Shown: positions 9,313-18,377 of the stretch, in pieces | How positions within the stretch are numbered: the first letter of the stretch is position 1 | How the letters are laid out: each line of letters opens with the position of its first letter | Origin: Eukaryota sp. TZLM1-RC | Taxonomy: Eukaryota; Metamonada: BaSk clade | Length of the DNA stretch: 64,000 nucleotides | NCBI GenBank assembly: GCA_040285825.1 | Contig: JAUPSS010000013.1 | Coordinates: 481,218 to 545,217 of the forward strand | Direction: 5' to 3' | Position numbers and translations under genes: made by a program | Notes under the pieces: model-generated | Database searches by the model: none | The model's input: the letters and a program-made list of their open reading frames with translations, nothing else | What the model was told of the DNA's origin: nothing

Positions 9313-11375
9313 GGGACAACACCAAAATCCACACGTACCACAATTTTTAATCAAAATCCACAAACATTTCTCAAAGTAATTTTCACAATCCACATCATCC
9401 AGAACCTGTGATGAAAATCCACATATGACGTGACCCAAATCTTTTCAAGTTGGTTGATCAAAATCATCTTTATTGAACACCTCTATTCAACTGCTTCTTA
9501 TGAAACAATAAACTATTGATTAGGACAACCTCTTTTGTTATGGTTTACTTCTCCACATAAACCACACTTATAAATGCGTTTCTGAGCTGGCTCTAATGAA
9601 GTTTGAGATCTTCTGGGCTTACTTCCTGATTTTTTCTCTCTTGCATTCCTCATACGAACTTTCTTGGGTCTGCCCACTCTCGGCTTGGCAATTGGAGGTC
9701 CGCTAACATTTACTTCCGGTGCTCTTTCATCAGATTCAACGTTACTCTCCAACGTAACATCATCAACAGATAATATTCTCCCCTCGTAGGCACGTAAATA
9801 CCATAAAGAAGAGTGCTGTGGTGCACAGTATTCAATTCCTCTTGAACCGTTCCTTGTCAAAAACATCAGCAAGTGAGCACATGGAATTCCTTCTTTCCCA
9901 TCACAGCAACTACAACTCTTTTCCTCAATATCAACGTTGAACACTCTACCACTGTATATGACCTCAAACTCATCGTCATCAACTTCAATAGATCTTAAGT
10001 CACGCAACAACATCAACCTCTCCTCAAGATTCTTAACAGCTCTTGGAACTAAAGGGAATTCAATCATTGCTCTTGCTTCTTTTCGTCTTGATACAAACCA
10101 TCTTCCAAGCATTGCTCTGATACTATCAAACATTTGAACAATAGGTTGTTCTCTGGCTTCGTTGATAGCAGCATTGAGTGATTCCACGACGTTACTTGTG
10201 GTATGTCCCCACCTGTTTCCAGGAAAAATACACTCGACCCAATGTTGAGGATCTGCCGTCTTCTCGATATATTCCGCTGCCGTCTGTGAGACAATCGCCA
10301 TTTCTTTTAGAATATCGTTGTAGTCATTGAGATTTTTTTACTTTTGCTAGTCGAAAAATAAAGGGCCTAGCTTTTTTTGATCCTTTACCTGTTGCATTAT
10401 CAGCAAGATGTTTTACACAGAATGCATGAGGACATCCAGGAAGTACAGCCTCCACTGCATTGATCAGACCTTTTGCCGATCAGAAATGATTGAAGTACAT
10501 GAGATAACAAATATGTTGCGAAGATGATCTAGAACCCACGACCAAGTTGCTGTATTTTCAGTATCAACAACTCCAAACGCTAGAGGGAATGTCTGTCCAT
10601 TTGCGTCAATTGTTGCAGCTGCCAAGATTGTTCCAAGATACTGATTTTTGATGAAACAGCCGTCCAACTCGATCACAGGTTTACAATATTGCTGACCAGT
10701 AATGGATGCTGAAGACGCCAAAAAGCAACGACTAAAACGATCATCATCACCTGCTTCAACAAAAGCCACAGTTCCTGGCATTTTCTGTTTCAAACGTTCG
10801 AACTAACGAGGTAGTAGGCTGAAGGACTTCTCCTTGTCTCCATATAACAACATTTGTGCTTCTTTTACCACTCTAGAACATGCGTTATGATTGATTGGCA
10901 TGTCAGACATCCTTTCCATTCTAGTTGGAGATACTGGTCCACAACGTCTGAAATCCTCTTTCAACATAAGAGCCACAATTTTCGCAGGAACGTGATTTTT
11001 TGATTGTGCTTGACAAGGTGTGTTGTGCTCCACGAACTTCGTAACAATCCAAACATCGCAATCAAGAGACGTAGCAATAAAACGAAAGGGACACTTCTCA
11101 TCATCACACTTGATTTCCCAGCGGGTCTTGTTGTTATTTTGAGCAGGAGAGAACTCTTTGTTGATTTCAATACCATATTGATGCAGAGTTGTTATCATTT
11201 TGTCACGAGATTCGAAAGTATCGTTCACTGAGATGGATATAGGTTCAGAAGCTTTAAGTTTATTAAGATTAAGAGCAATAGTCATTTTTGTGGTTTTTGA
11301 TGAAAAAGATGGGACTAATGTTGCTGTGGATTTTGATGGAAATTGATTTAATCATGTGGATTTTGGTGTTTTCCC
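9313..11375 (-). mobile_element. Mutator-like (MULE) DNA transposon, complete outline
   Basis: The 2,063-bp element is bounded by 21-bp terminal inverted repeats (9313-9333 and 11355-11375, one mismatch) containing ACACCAAAATCCACA. It is flanked by a 9-bp target-site duplication TAAAGTAAT (9304-9312, 11376-11384), the size typical of MULEs. Several subterminal AATCCACA motifs lie inside each end, as expected of transposase-binding sites. It carries one transposase ORF on the minus strand. Confidence 0.95.
9513..11285 (-). pseudogene. MULE transposase, broken by one stop and two frameshifts
   Basis: Order from the ATG at 11285: an N-terminal Cys/His zinc-binding region (CDDEKCPFRF and FVEHNTPC); the MULE catalytic domain with PVIELDGCFIKNQYLGTILA and GVVDTENTATWSWVLDHL (first Asp in ELDG); the second Asp in IISDR; the likely catalytic Glu in SNVVESLNAA; a SWIM zinc finger (CSCCDGKEGIPCAH); a basic linker; and a C-terminal CCHC knuckle CGLCGEVNHNKRGC. 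A TAG lies near 10801 between the N-terminal and catalytic parts, a one-base loss follows SDRQK near 10465, and another shift lies near 10330. All catalytic residues still look present, so decay is recent. Confidence 0.9.
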
Positions 11376-11451
11376 TAAAGTAATTCCAAGTCTTTTGTAT
11401 CGCACCGGGTGCGATGCCAAAAAGAACCGCACCATGCAAAAAACATTTTAC

Positions 11452-12291
11452 CTATCCAATCCAAATATTTGACTTATAAAACAACTTTACATCTTCACAC
11501 ACTAAATCTCCTGAAACATTCCACTTGTATGGTTCATTTATATTCCAGTTGACTCCTTCTCGAAATCTACAGTCATTTGGATCAACCTTTGCTTCCCCCC
11601 AACTACCCCAATCAATACAACACTGAGTACATGGTATAGCAACCTTCTGACCAAATTTAGGGTGAGGGTTAGGGTTGGAAGTGTGCTGTACAGACACACA
11701 ACCAAGTTCAAGTTGAGCACCCTCATCTGGTGCCAGTGATGGTGGAAAACTGTGACTTGGTAACATTGACGAATGGACAGGACAGTTAGAGAAACGATGC
11801 AGGCAAAGCACCCCACAGCACGACCAACGGCCATGAAGTAACAATGGGTAGGCATTTGCAATGGAGCATTGCCCTCCAGAATCAATCAATGCAACACCAA
11901 ATGTGAATTTACCATCTCTATCAACTGGCAGTTCATGCACTCCACAATGCGTGTGGCACATGGATGCAGGGTCATAGAAATCCAGGCACCGGGTACATTT
12001 GTTGGAGGAACACTGTAAGAAATGTGGATGAAATAGAGTCTCCTTCATGCAAACTGGACAAAAGTGAGTAAGTCTAAAGGATTCTTCGTCATCATTTCGC
12101 GACATTACCTCGATGTTTGAAGTATCGTCGTGAATAGAAGACACTTTATACATGGTATCAAGATCCTGTAAAGACTGCTTCAGTGCAGGGAAGTGGGTGA
12201 GGCAAAACTTGAAGGAGCAACTCAAGCACTCAACATGAGGTATGATACTGTTGGGTAGACGAAATGTATGGTGACAGGAACTACATTCCAT
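11452..12291 (-). CDS. Cys/His-rich zinc-binding protein, unrecognised
   Basis: I do not recognise this family. From the ATG at 12291 the protein has 279 residues and opens with MECSSCHHTF, then ECLSCSFKFC-LTHF, a CPVCMKE block, CSSNKCTRCL, CHTHCGVH, SCCGVLCLHRFSNCPVH and a late CTQCC. These many spaced Cys/His pairs suggest several zinc sites, vaguely like B-box or RING folds, but no spacing fits cleanly. The frame stays open up to 12372, but those 27 codons lie largely in a small inverted-repeat element, so I prefer the internal start. A telomere-like hexamer tract encodes an Asn-Pro run near residue 205-212. It ends at TAG. Sequence 11385-11451 is a short spacer from the MULE. Confidence 0.6.
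   Translation of the reverse strand: MECSSCHHTFRLPNSIIPHVECLSCSFKFCLTHFPALKQSLQDLDTMYKVSSIHDDTSNIEVMSRNDDEESFRLTHFCPVCMKETLFHPHFLQCSSNKCTRCLDFYDPASMCHTHCGVHELPVDRDGKFTFGVALIDSGGQCSIANAYPLLLHGRWSCCGVLCLHRFSNCPVHSSMLPSHSFPPSLAPDEGAQLELGCVSVQHTSNPNPHPKFGQKVAIPCTQCCIDWGSWGEAKVDPNDCRFREGVNWNINEPYKWNVSGDLVCEDVKLFYKSNIWIG
11657..11676 (-). repeat. Telomere-like (TTAGGG) tract in coding sequence
   Basis: TTAGGG, GAGGG and TTAGGG units on the plus strand encode NPNPHP on the minus strand inside the Cys-rich gene. It is the second such tract in the window. Confidence 0.65.
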
Positions 12292-12347
12292 CGAAAGTGT
12301 TTTGACTTTAGATGTATTGCACCAATATTTGAAATGAAACCTTCTAT

Positions 12348-12738
12348 CAATGTTAGAACTCCGAACGTTCAACCCTTCCGAATGTTCGGCCGAACTAGTT
12401 TTTGTTCATTTACCCGTGTCAACACAGTTTTGTTTAAAGATGTTTTCCCAAATCCCTATTTCAACTACTACAATGGATTTCATTGTTTAAAAATCTGTAT
12501 TCATACATAAATACCCTTCTTTACATCAATTTTCTTCAATGCCAAAGCACCCTGTTTACAAACTTCTGGACAACGTTAATTATGAATAATTTCTGAATAA
12601 AAGTTTACTTTGTTGGTTGATAGTCAGTGTAATAATATAAGGAAGGAGGAGATAAACAGCGTCTTGGTATTAATGAATCAAAACGAGATGCAGAACTAAC
12701 CGAACGTACGCCGAACTAGTTCAGTAATTCTAACATTG
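12348..12738. mobile_element. 391-bp TIR element (MITE-like)
   Basis: The ends carry an 11-bp inverted repeat CAATGTTAGAA (12348-12358 and 12728-12738) with further imperfect GAACGTTC and GAACTAGTT blocks inside. The right-hand 35 bp match 38136-38169 elsewhere in the window. No transposase is encoded. It lies directly upstream of the Cys-rich gene and could supply or disturb its promoter. 12739-12940 has a short minus-strand frame I cannot support. Confidence 0.6.
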
Positions 12739-12940
12739 CCCACCATAATCAAAAATCAATGATTCTTGACACACATCCTCAGTCTCTTTGTGTAACATAT
12801 TGTTTCCAACACTCTTTATTATACCAACTATTTTGTTACGAATGTGAAGCGATGAATGAGTATGCGATTCAGCATTCAAGGGAACCAACTTTGCTTTAGA
12901 TTTATCAGTTTTAGTGTTTTCTGCAGCAGACAGAGGAGTC

Positions 12941-13860
12941 ATCAATCTACGCCATTAGGTTTTTCTCGAATAACGATTATTTCTGTTATGTATATTTTTC
13001 AAATAAATTTGTTTGATAATTTGTTTGTTGAACTTGCACACTGAATACAATTAATTCATAACTAATGGGACGAAATTCATTGAACCAAGATTTCTCCTAA
13101 ACCTTGGTCTGCTTGCTGTCTAGCGAAAGCTTCTCTAATTCGATTGAAAACCCGTGCTAATCTATTAATAGTGGCAAATTGAATCCGAGAGCGCCATAAA
13201 AAATATCAAATCTTTTCATTGTTGTTCTCGAACCATTTTTTGGAAGTCATTCATAGAAGTTCCTGCTTCTACTGACAGCCTTTCGTTTCTAGAATATGGC
13301 AAAGCAATAAAATAAAGTGGTCTTTTTCTATCAGCATTAGCTTCTTCGATATCCTTGTCATATTTTCTATGTTTTTCTTTAGTTTTAAATTCATTTTAAT
13401 AATTCAATGCAGACAGATGATTCAAGCAATGAAATCGGAAGAGATTAAACCAGATTTTTTTTCAAAATCGTGTGTTTCATCAGAGTTATCATGAGGATTT
13501 TTTTGAGGCTCATTGTTTTCATGAAGGTAATCTCATTTATAGTTGATAATTCGAATGAAAAATACCAAGTCCTCTTTGTCGATATTGTTAACGTTTCAAC
13601 ATTCTCAAAACGAACAGGCTAAGGGTACACTTCATCAAATTCTTTCCCATTCGCATTGTGAGTTTTGAAGTTTTCTGGAGAAAAACATCTTCTAGAGAAG
13701 TGACCTTTTTTTACAAAGTCTTTTGTTCAAGATATTTGATTGAGCCAACCAATAATATACTCTTCCATTAAATGGAATTGTATTTGTAATCATTTGAAAT
13801 TTCCTATTCCAATTTTATTAATCCAATTTAAAATTTCAATTTTAAATGTCTTTAAGGAAT
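12941..13860 (+). repeat. Dispersed repeat R1, copy 1 (interrupted)
   Basis: Blocks at 12941-13020, 13387-13510 and 13770-13825 match in order the continuous stretch 16027-16260. The first gap is a family-B LINE piece. The second gap (about 13511-13770) is unexplained. No intact ORF is seen. Confidence 0.6.
13022..13386 (-). mobile_element. Family-B LINE 3' fragment in repeat R1
   Basis: Degenerate minus-strand copy of the last 100 or so codons and 3' UTR of family B. It is flanked by an imperfect 17-18 bp duplication (13005-13021 and 13387-13404, around AAATTNNTTTTATAATT). The uninterrupted R1 copy at 16027-16260 shows the empty site. Confidence 0.75.
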
Positions 13861-14738
13861 GAGCTTTATTTCATCAGTAGGACTGCAAAAGGCATCAATG
13901 ATGATAGAAATGAAAAATCATCACGAACACAATACAATGTGGGTGTTATCCTAAGCATTGATTTGGTTGATTCAATAACCATCAAATTTGTTCCTATATA
14001 GGAATAAATAATAATTTGTTCTAATTGCTATTTCTATGACGGATCTACTATTTATGAACCAAATAGTAGAAAATTCAACTGCTTTGACACAAGAAAGACT
14101 GAGTGTTTGTTTATTATCACCTGAGCATTCTGAATTCGATGTTGCAAACAAGACATCCAAGTTTGCGATAAAAAATGCAAATGTACAAAAATGGATAAAA
14201 ATGAGACCCTTTAGGAAAAGACAAAGAACTCTGGGCAAAAGGCTCGCCTACATCTTCAGATATTTTTTTGCGTTTAATAGAGGGGAGAAAACTGATGGAA
14301 GCCATCTTCCATCAGCAGTGGCGAATTAATAGCGCTATATATTGTGAGTTGGAAGACATTCAACCAACAGAGGAAAAATGGAATAGAAAACCAACAAAGA
14401 GGATAACTTAGTGAGACTACGGGAGTGTTATGAAGAAGTACAAATAATGATAGCTATTCAAATAGATATGGTCATCAAGGATCTTGAAAATGTCGTAAAC
14501 CAGGTTCGACAAGGTCCAAGTGATCCAACAACGATTCAGCTAGGACGTCCAAGAAATTCCATTTCCTTGAATACGTGGAAAATATTCACAAAACTGGATG
14601 GAAAGAATGGAACAATCTGTCGGAAATGAAAGGTGTACAACATCTGACACGTCATTGTGAAATTGGGGAGGTGTGAAAGCAGATGAGCTTGTTTTAAAGT
14701 GTTTTTCCAGAGTGGTTTAAATCGGTTTTTTCCTTCTA
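13861..14738. other. No gene supported
   Basis: Two overlapping weak frames (14036-14329 and 14411-14629, plus strand) have no recognisable domains. Either could be an exon of an unrecognised gene. AT-rich sequence otherwise. Confidence 0.4.
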
Positions 14739-15995
14739 ATGGATCATATTGAACTTCCTCAGGTCTCTCCACTGCTTCCCGATACTTTCACCTTGTTTAA
14801 GGTGCATACCAAACTAGACGTTCAGTCAGCCAATTTCCCTCATCTCGATGATCGTTTCAAGGATTTTTCGCAGTATCTTAGTCCTCGTCGCTCCAATGAT
14901 GCGACTATTGTACACAGCTTGGATGAATACACAGCTGACACTACTAATCACCGTTCACAGTATTTGATCAAACCCAAGTTTTTAAAAGGTGGTCCTTTTA
15001 AGAAGGTGATCAGTTGTGCAATTCAGTGTTACAAATGGAGTCTACGCTCAGAGGTTGAGGCTCTGTTTGCTGAAATTGATCCAAAAGAACGGCCTCGTGA
15101 AGAACGGATTGAGTTCCATGCAGGTTTGATTATATTTCCCATGTCCGAAACCAATGCTATGATCTATGGGTTCGGGCAATGGACATCTCTTATCAACCGT
15201 AGGTGTATTATCCCTAACTGGGGATTACGAGTTTTAGCTTCTGAGCGCTTCTTTAACCCTGAGACGGTAAAGAAAATTGCTTACTATTCTTCAAAAAATG
15301 ATAAACTCATCAACACACATCAATCGTCCAAATCGTACCCATTGGTTGACGAACTTGAACCAGATGATAGGCTTTCCTCTATTCGAATAACCCCTAATGG
15401 TTTTAATCCCAGTCATGACTTTGAAGGCAAGGATTATCTCCATTTTACTCTACCCAAAGGTGAGCTGATTGAATTGAGTACAGAAATTCTAGAGACTTAT
15501 ATCACACAATTGCGATCTCTTGCTCAACAATTTCTCAATTTTGAATCCACCACAATTCATCAAGATTTAAAACCTTACGTATATGAGTTAGTCACTGATA
15601 AAGAATTGCTGCCTAAGTTACAGCAAGAGTTCTTACGACAAAGATACGATGTAGAATTCATCAAACTTCATCCTAAGTTAACTCAGAATTTAGGGTCAAA
15701 GAAACCTTGGCTTGTTTGTCATTCACAATGTTGTGGTTCTTCATCAAATCCACGCAAAACGAATAATTTATTTGAGTTATTTTTCCATTTGTGCCAAGAA
15801 TTATCACCTCTTATTATAAAGGATGTAGTCAATTTTGATACGATTGTACATGTTTTAAAAACCAAACATGATGAAACAACCGGAAAACCTAAGGTGAAGT
15901 TGCTGGATGTTGTGGTTTCTAAAACCTTCAATTACGAGGGTAACCAGTATTTCCTAGAATTGGGACACTTTTTCTACAAACCTGTAGCTGAATAG
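14739..15995 (+). CDS. 418-aa protein resembling TIGR04141/DUF6119
   Basis: The protein is intact, single-exon, and starts MDHIELPQVSPLLPDTFTLFKV. The most telling block (about residues 125-180) is GLIIFPMSETNAMIYGFGQW, then 14 residues later IPNWGLRVLASERFFNPETVKKIA. In bacterial TIGR04141/DUF6119 proteins a strand pattern ending in a YGFG-like turn is followed by a (F/W)GLRV block and a DPxKI helix. The middle holds an acidic SSIRI region and a conserved LPKGELIELS segment; the C-terminus reads YEGNQYFLELGHFFYKP. The bacterial family is sporadically distributed and function-poor; a defence or mobile link has been discussed. No enzyme motif is obvious. A paralogue lies at 24236-25492. The family call is an inference from memory and needs an HMM search. 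Confidence 0.6.
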   Translation: MDHIELPQVSPLLPDTFTLFKVHTKLDVQSANFPHLDDRFKDFSQYLSPRRSNDATIVHSLDEYTADTTNHRSQYLIKPKFLKGGPFKKVISCAIQCYKWSLRSEVEALFAEIDPKERPREERIEFHAGLIIFPMSETNAMIYGFGQWTSLINRRCIIPNWGLRVLASERFFNPETVKKIAYYSSKNDKLINTHQSSKSYPLVDELEPDDRLSSIRITPNGFNPSHDFEGKDYLHFTLPKGELIELSTEILETYITQLRSLAQQFLNFESTTIHQDLKPYVYELVTDKELLPKLQQEFLRQRYDVEFIKLHPKLTQNLGSKKPWLVCHSQCCGSSSNPRKTNNLFELFFHLCQELSPLIIKDVVNFDTIVHVLKTKHDETTGKPKVKLLDVVVSKTFNYEGNQYFLELGHFFYKPVAE

Positions 15996-16026
15996 TTCTT
16001 GGCAAATAAATCTTAATCCTCTTTTT

Positions 16027-16260
16027 GAATCTACACCATTAGGTTTTTGTCGAATCACGATCATTTCTTGCTTGTTTCTGAATAAATTCATTTTGATAAT
16101 TTAATATAGACAATCGATTCAATCAATGAATTATGAAGAGATTGAACCAGAATTGTTTTTCAAAATCGTGTGCTTCATCAGAATTATCGGGAGGATTCTT
16201 GAGGCTATTTGTTATTGAAATTGCATTTGTAATCTTTTGAAAATTCCTATTCCACATAAT
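16027..16260 (+). repeat. Dispersed repeat R1, copy 2 (uninterrupted)
   Basis: It starts 31 bp after the 418-aa gene and matches three blocks of 12941-13860. It gives the empty-site reference for the LINE insertion there. Sequence 16261-16426 is very AT-rich, with a (TAAA)n microsatellite at about 16379-16405. Confidence 0.6.
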
Positions 16261-16426
16261 TAGTATTGAATCAATAGATTCATTATAAGCAAAAAATTCA
16301 AAATAAATTAATAATAATATAATGATTAATATATTGATTTATTTACAACTGAACGTAAAACACCAAATAAAAGAATTATTTAAATAAATAAATAAATAAA
16401 TAAAATTAAAAATACAAACTCACTAA

Positions 16427-16966
16427 CTACTCTTCATTGAAACATAATGCAATCAACTCAGAGCCATTACTATGCTCTGATATCACCCTCATTGGCAATG
16501 GTGCTGGAGAGAGCTTTTCTATCAATGCCGTGATGGATCCGGCACAAGAAGAAAGTTCTGCATGGGAGTGGAGGAGAGAAAAGTCAAGAGGAAGGTGTCT
16601 TTTTGATACGTACAGTTGGCATGAATGATAAAGGAAGGTCAAGATAGGATCCTCTTCTTCAAAATCTCGCTGAAGGAACTCATCAAAGATATCATGGTAG
16701 TGCTCTATGTAGTGTGGTGAAAGAAGGAGTATGGAGGTGAGGATTAGACGTTGATGAATAGATGATAACTCGGTATAAAGATCAACAAGTGAGGAAGGAT
16801 CTGTCTGAAGCTGTGCTTTAGCAGCAAGTAGCGACTTCCTGTCAAGTGTGGAGTACTCAGTGAGGATGTCCTTCATTGAATAAAAAATTGATTCATCATT
16901 TCTAATGTTGAGAGATACCAAACTACCAGTTCCTTCTGACAGCACGGTATAATCGTCACAGTGCAT
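16427..16966 (-). CDS. Hypothetical protein, 179 aa
   Basis: I do not recognise it. The frame starts at an ATG (16966), MHCDDYTVLSEGTGSLVSL, and ends at TAG after CFNEE. It is acidic and predicted mostly helical by eye (SLLAAKAQLQTDPSSLVDLYTELSSIH, ILLLSPHYIEHYHDIFDEFLQRDFEEEDPIL), with no signal peptide and no TM segment. The composition is ordinary host-like, not LINE-like, and no other ORF competes. It is bordered upstream by a family-B LINE relic. Confidence 0.55.
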   Translation of the reverse strand: MHCDDYTVLSEGTGSLVSLNIRNDESIFYSMKDILTEYSTLDRKSLLAAKAQLQTDPSSLVDLYTELSSIHQRLILTSILLLSPHYIEHYHDIFDEFLQRDFEEEDPILTFLYHSCQLYVSKRHLPLDFSLLHSHAELSSCAGSITALIEKLSPAPLPMRVISEHSNGSELIALCFNEE

Positions 16967-16984
16967 TGCAAGTAGGACGTACTT

Positions 16985-17540
16985 TTTATAGAATTAAAAC
17001 TAAACTTGTACACAATTCATATCTAATGGGACGAAAATCATTGAACCAAGATTTCCTCTACAAAATCTTGATTTGCTTGATGTCTCGCTGTAGCTTCTCT
17101 AATTCGATTGCAAAACGGAAAAAATCTATCAATAATGACAAATTGAATCCGAGAGCGCCATAAATAGATATCAAATCTTTTCATTGTTTTTTCTTGAACC
17201 ATTTTTTGGAAATCATTCAAAAAGTTTCCTACTTCTTTTGATAGTTTTCCGATTAGAGAAAATGCGAAAGTAATAAAAACTGGTGGTTAATTTCTGTCAG
17301 CATTAGCTTCTTCGATACTTTTCTCATATTTTCTTTGTTTCTCTTTAGTTTTAAATTTAAGAGCATCCACAGGATTAAGTTTTCTTATTTGAACCAAAGT
17401 TTCATTTGCAACACTACAGGAGAGAAAGTCAACAACAGTGTCAGAGTTCTCAATCCAATCACAGTATCTATCAAATCTGTCATCAGAACCAAAATTATTC
17501 AATGACAGTGTTTCATCAACACATTGTAGCGACATATAGT
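16985..17540 (-). mobile_element. Family-B LINE 3' fragment
   Basis: Minus-strand relic carrying the endonuclease core. Here the RGD is decayed to RFD in SDDRFDRYCDWIENSDTVVDF, and the end reads MKRFDIYLWRSRIQF to EEILV. It is 5'-truncated and frameshifted near 17220-17287. Confidence 0.85.
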
Positions 17541-18377
17541 TTCCTAAGAGTTAAGAACCAGGAGAAATGAGCAATATTTGTATAAGGAAACTTTGGTTAA
17601 TCGCAATTCAATTAATTTCGAATATTTCTATTAGGAAAAAATGAATATGATACAGTTATGAATACATCAGTTTTCTTAGGGTTGATGTTAAACAATACTG
17701 TTTATCCTTCATTGAAGATTGAAACGCCAACTGTGTCTCGGAAAGACACAGAACAATGTAATAGTTCATCAAGGTAAATGATATGCGCGGACCAACTTTT
17801 ATAACCAACTTCTTGCTTAAAGTGATTAAATGCCTTTAGCCTTAGCAACTAACGAAAAACCTTCAGCATAATTTCACACCTCCAATAATCACCACATCCT
17901 TTCATAATTTTGGAAGTGTAACAAGAGTTTGTGGAGTATCCGTTCAACGTAGAAGATTTCTTAGAGTTACAAATTTGAAATTAATTTTTGAGTTTGTTTG
18001 TGAGGTTTTGAAACATCGTAATGAAAATTAGTGTTTTCATGAATTCAACTAATAGTTATTATTAATTACCAATTAAGCTGACGTTGTCACCATTCTTTAC
18101 TACCAATCAATTTAACAATCAATTTCCAAAAGTTCTTGAATACATTATCGGGAATGGTTAATCATAACTCAATCAGAGATTCACTATTTAAAAACAAAAA
18201 TGATTTAAAACAAAATTTATTTCATTTCAACATCAAAAAAATCAATTACAAGAGTATCGAAGAATTGAATAGAACAATATTAAACAGAAACAAGTTTACT
18301 AGCAAAAACAATAAATTCAAATAAATATACAAGTAAAAATACAACTAAAAAATGAAAAATAGAAAAAAAAAGAAACA
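17541..18377. other. Intergenic, nothing supported
   Basis: AT-rich sequence. A 62-codon Asn/Lys-rich plus-strand frame at 18136-18324 looks like composition, not a gene. Confidence 0.5.

Noticed and set aside
18136-18324. 62-codon Asn/Lys-rich ORF
   Set aside because: Explained by AT-rich composition; no start context or family feature.
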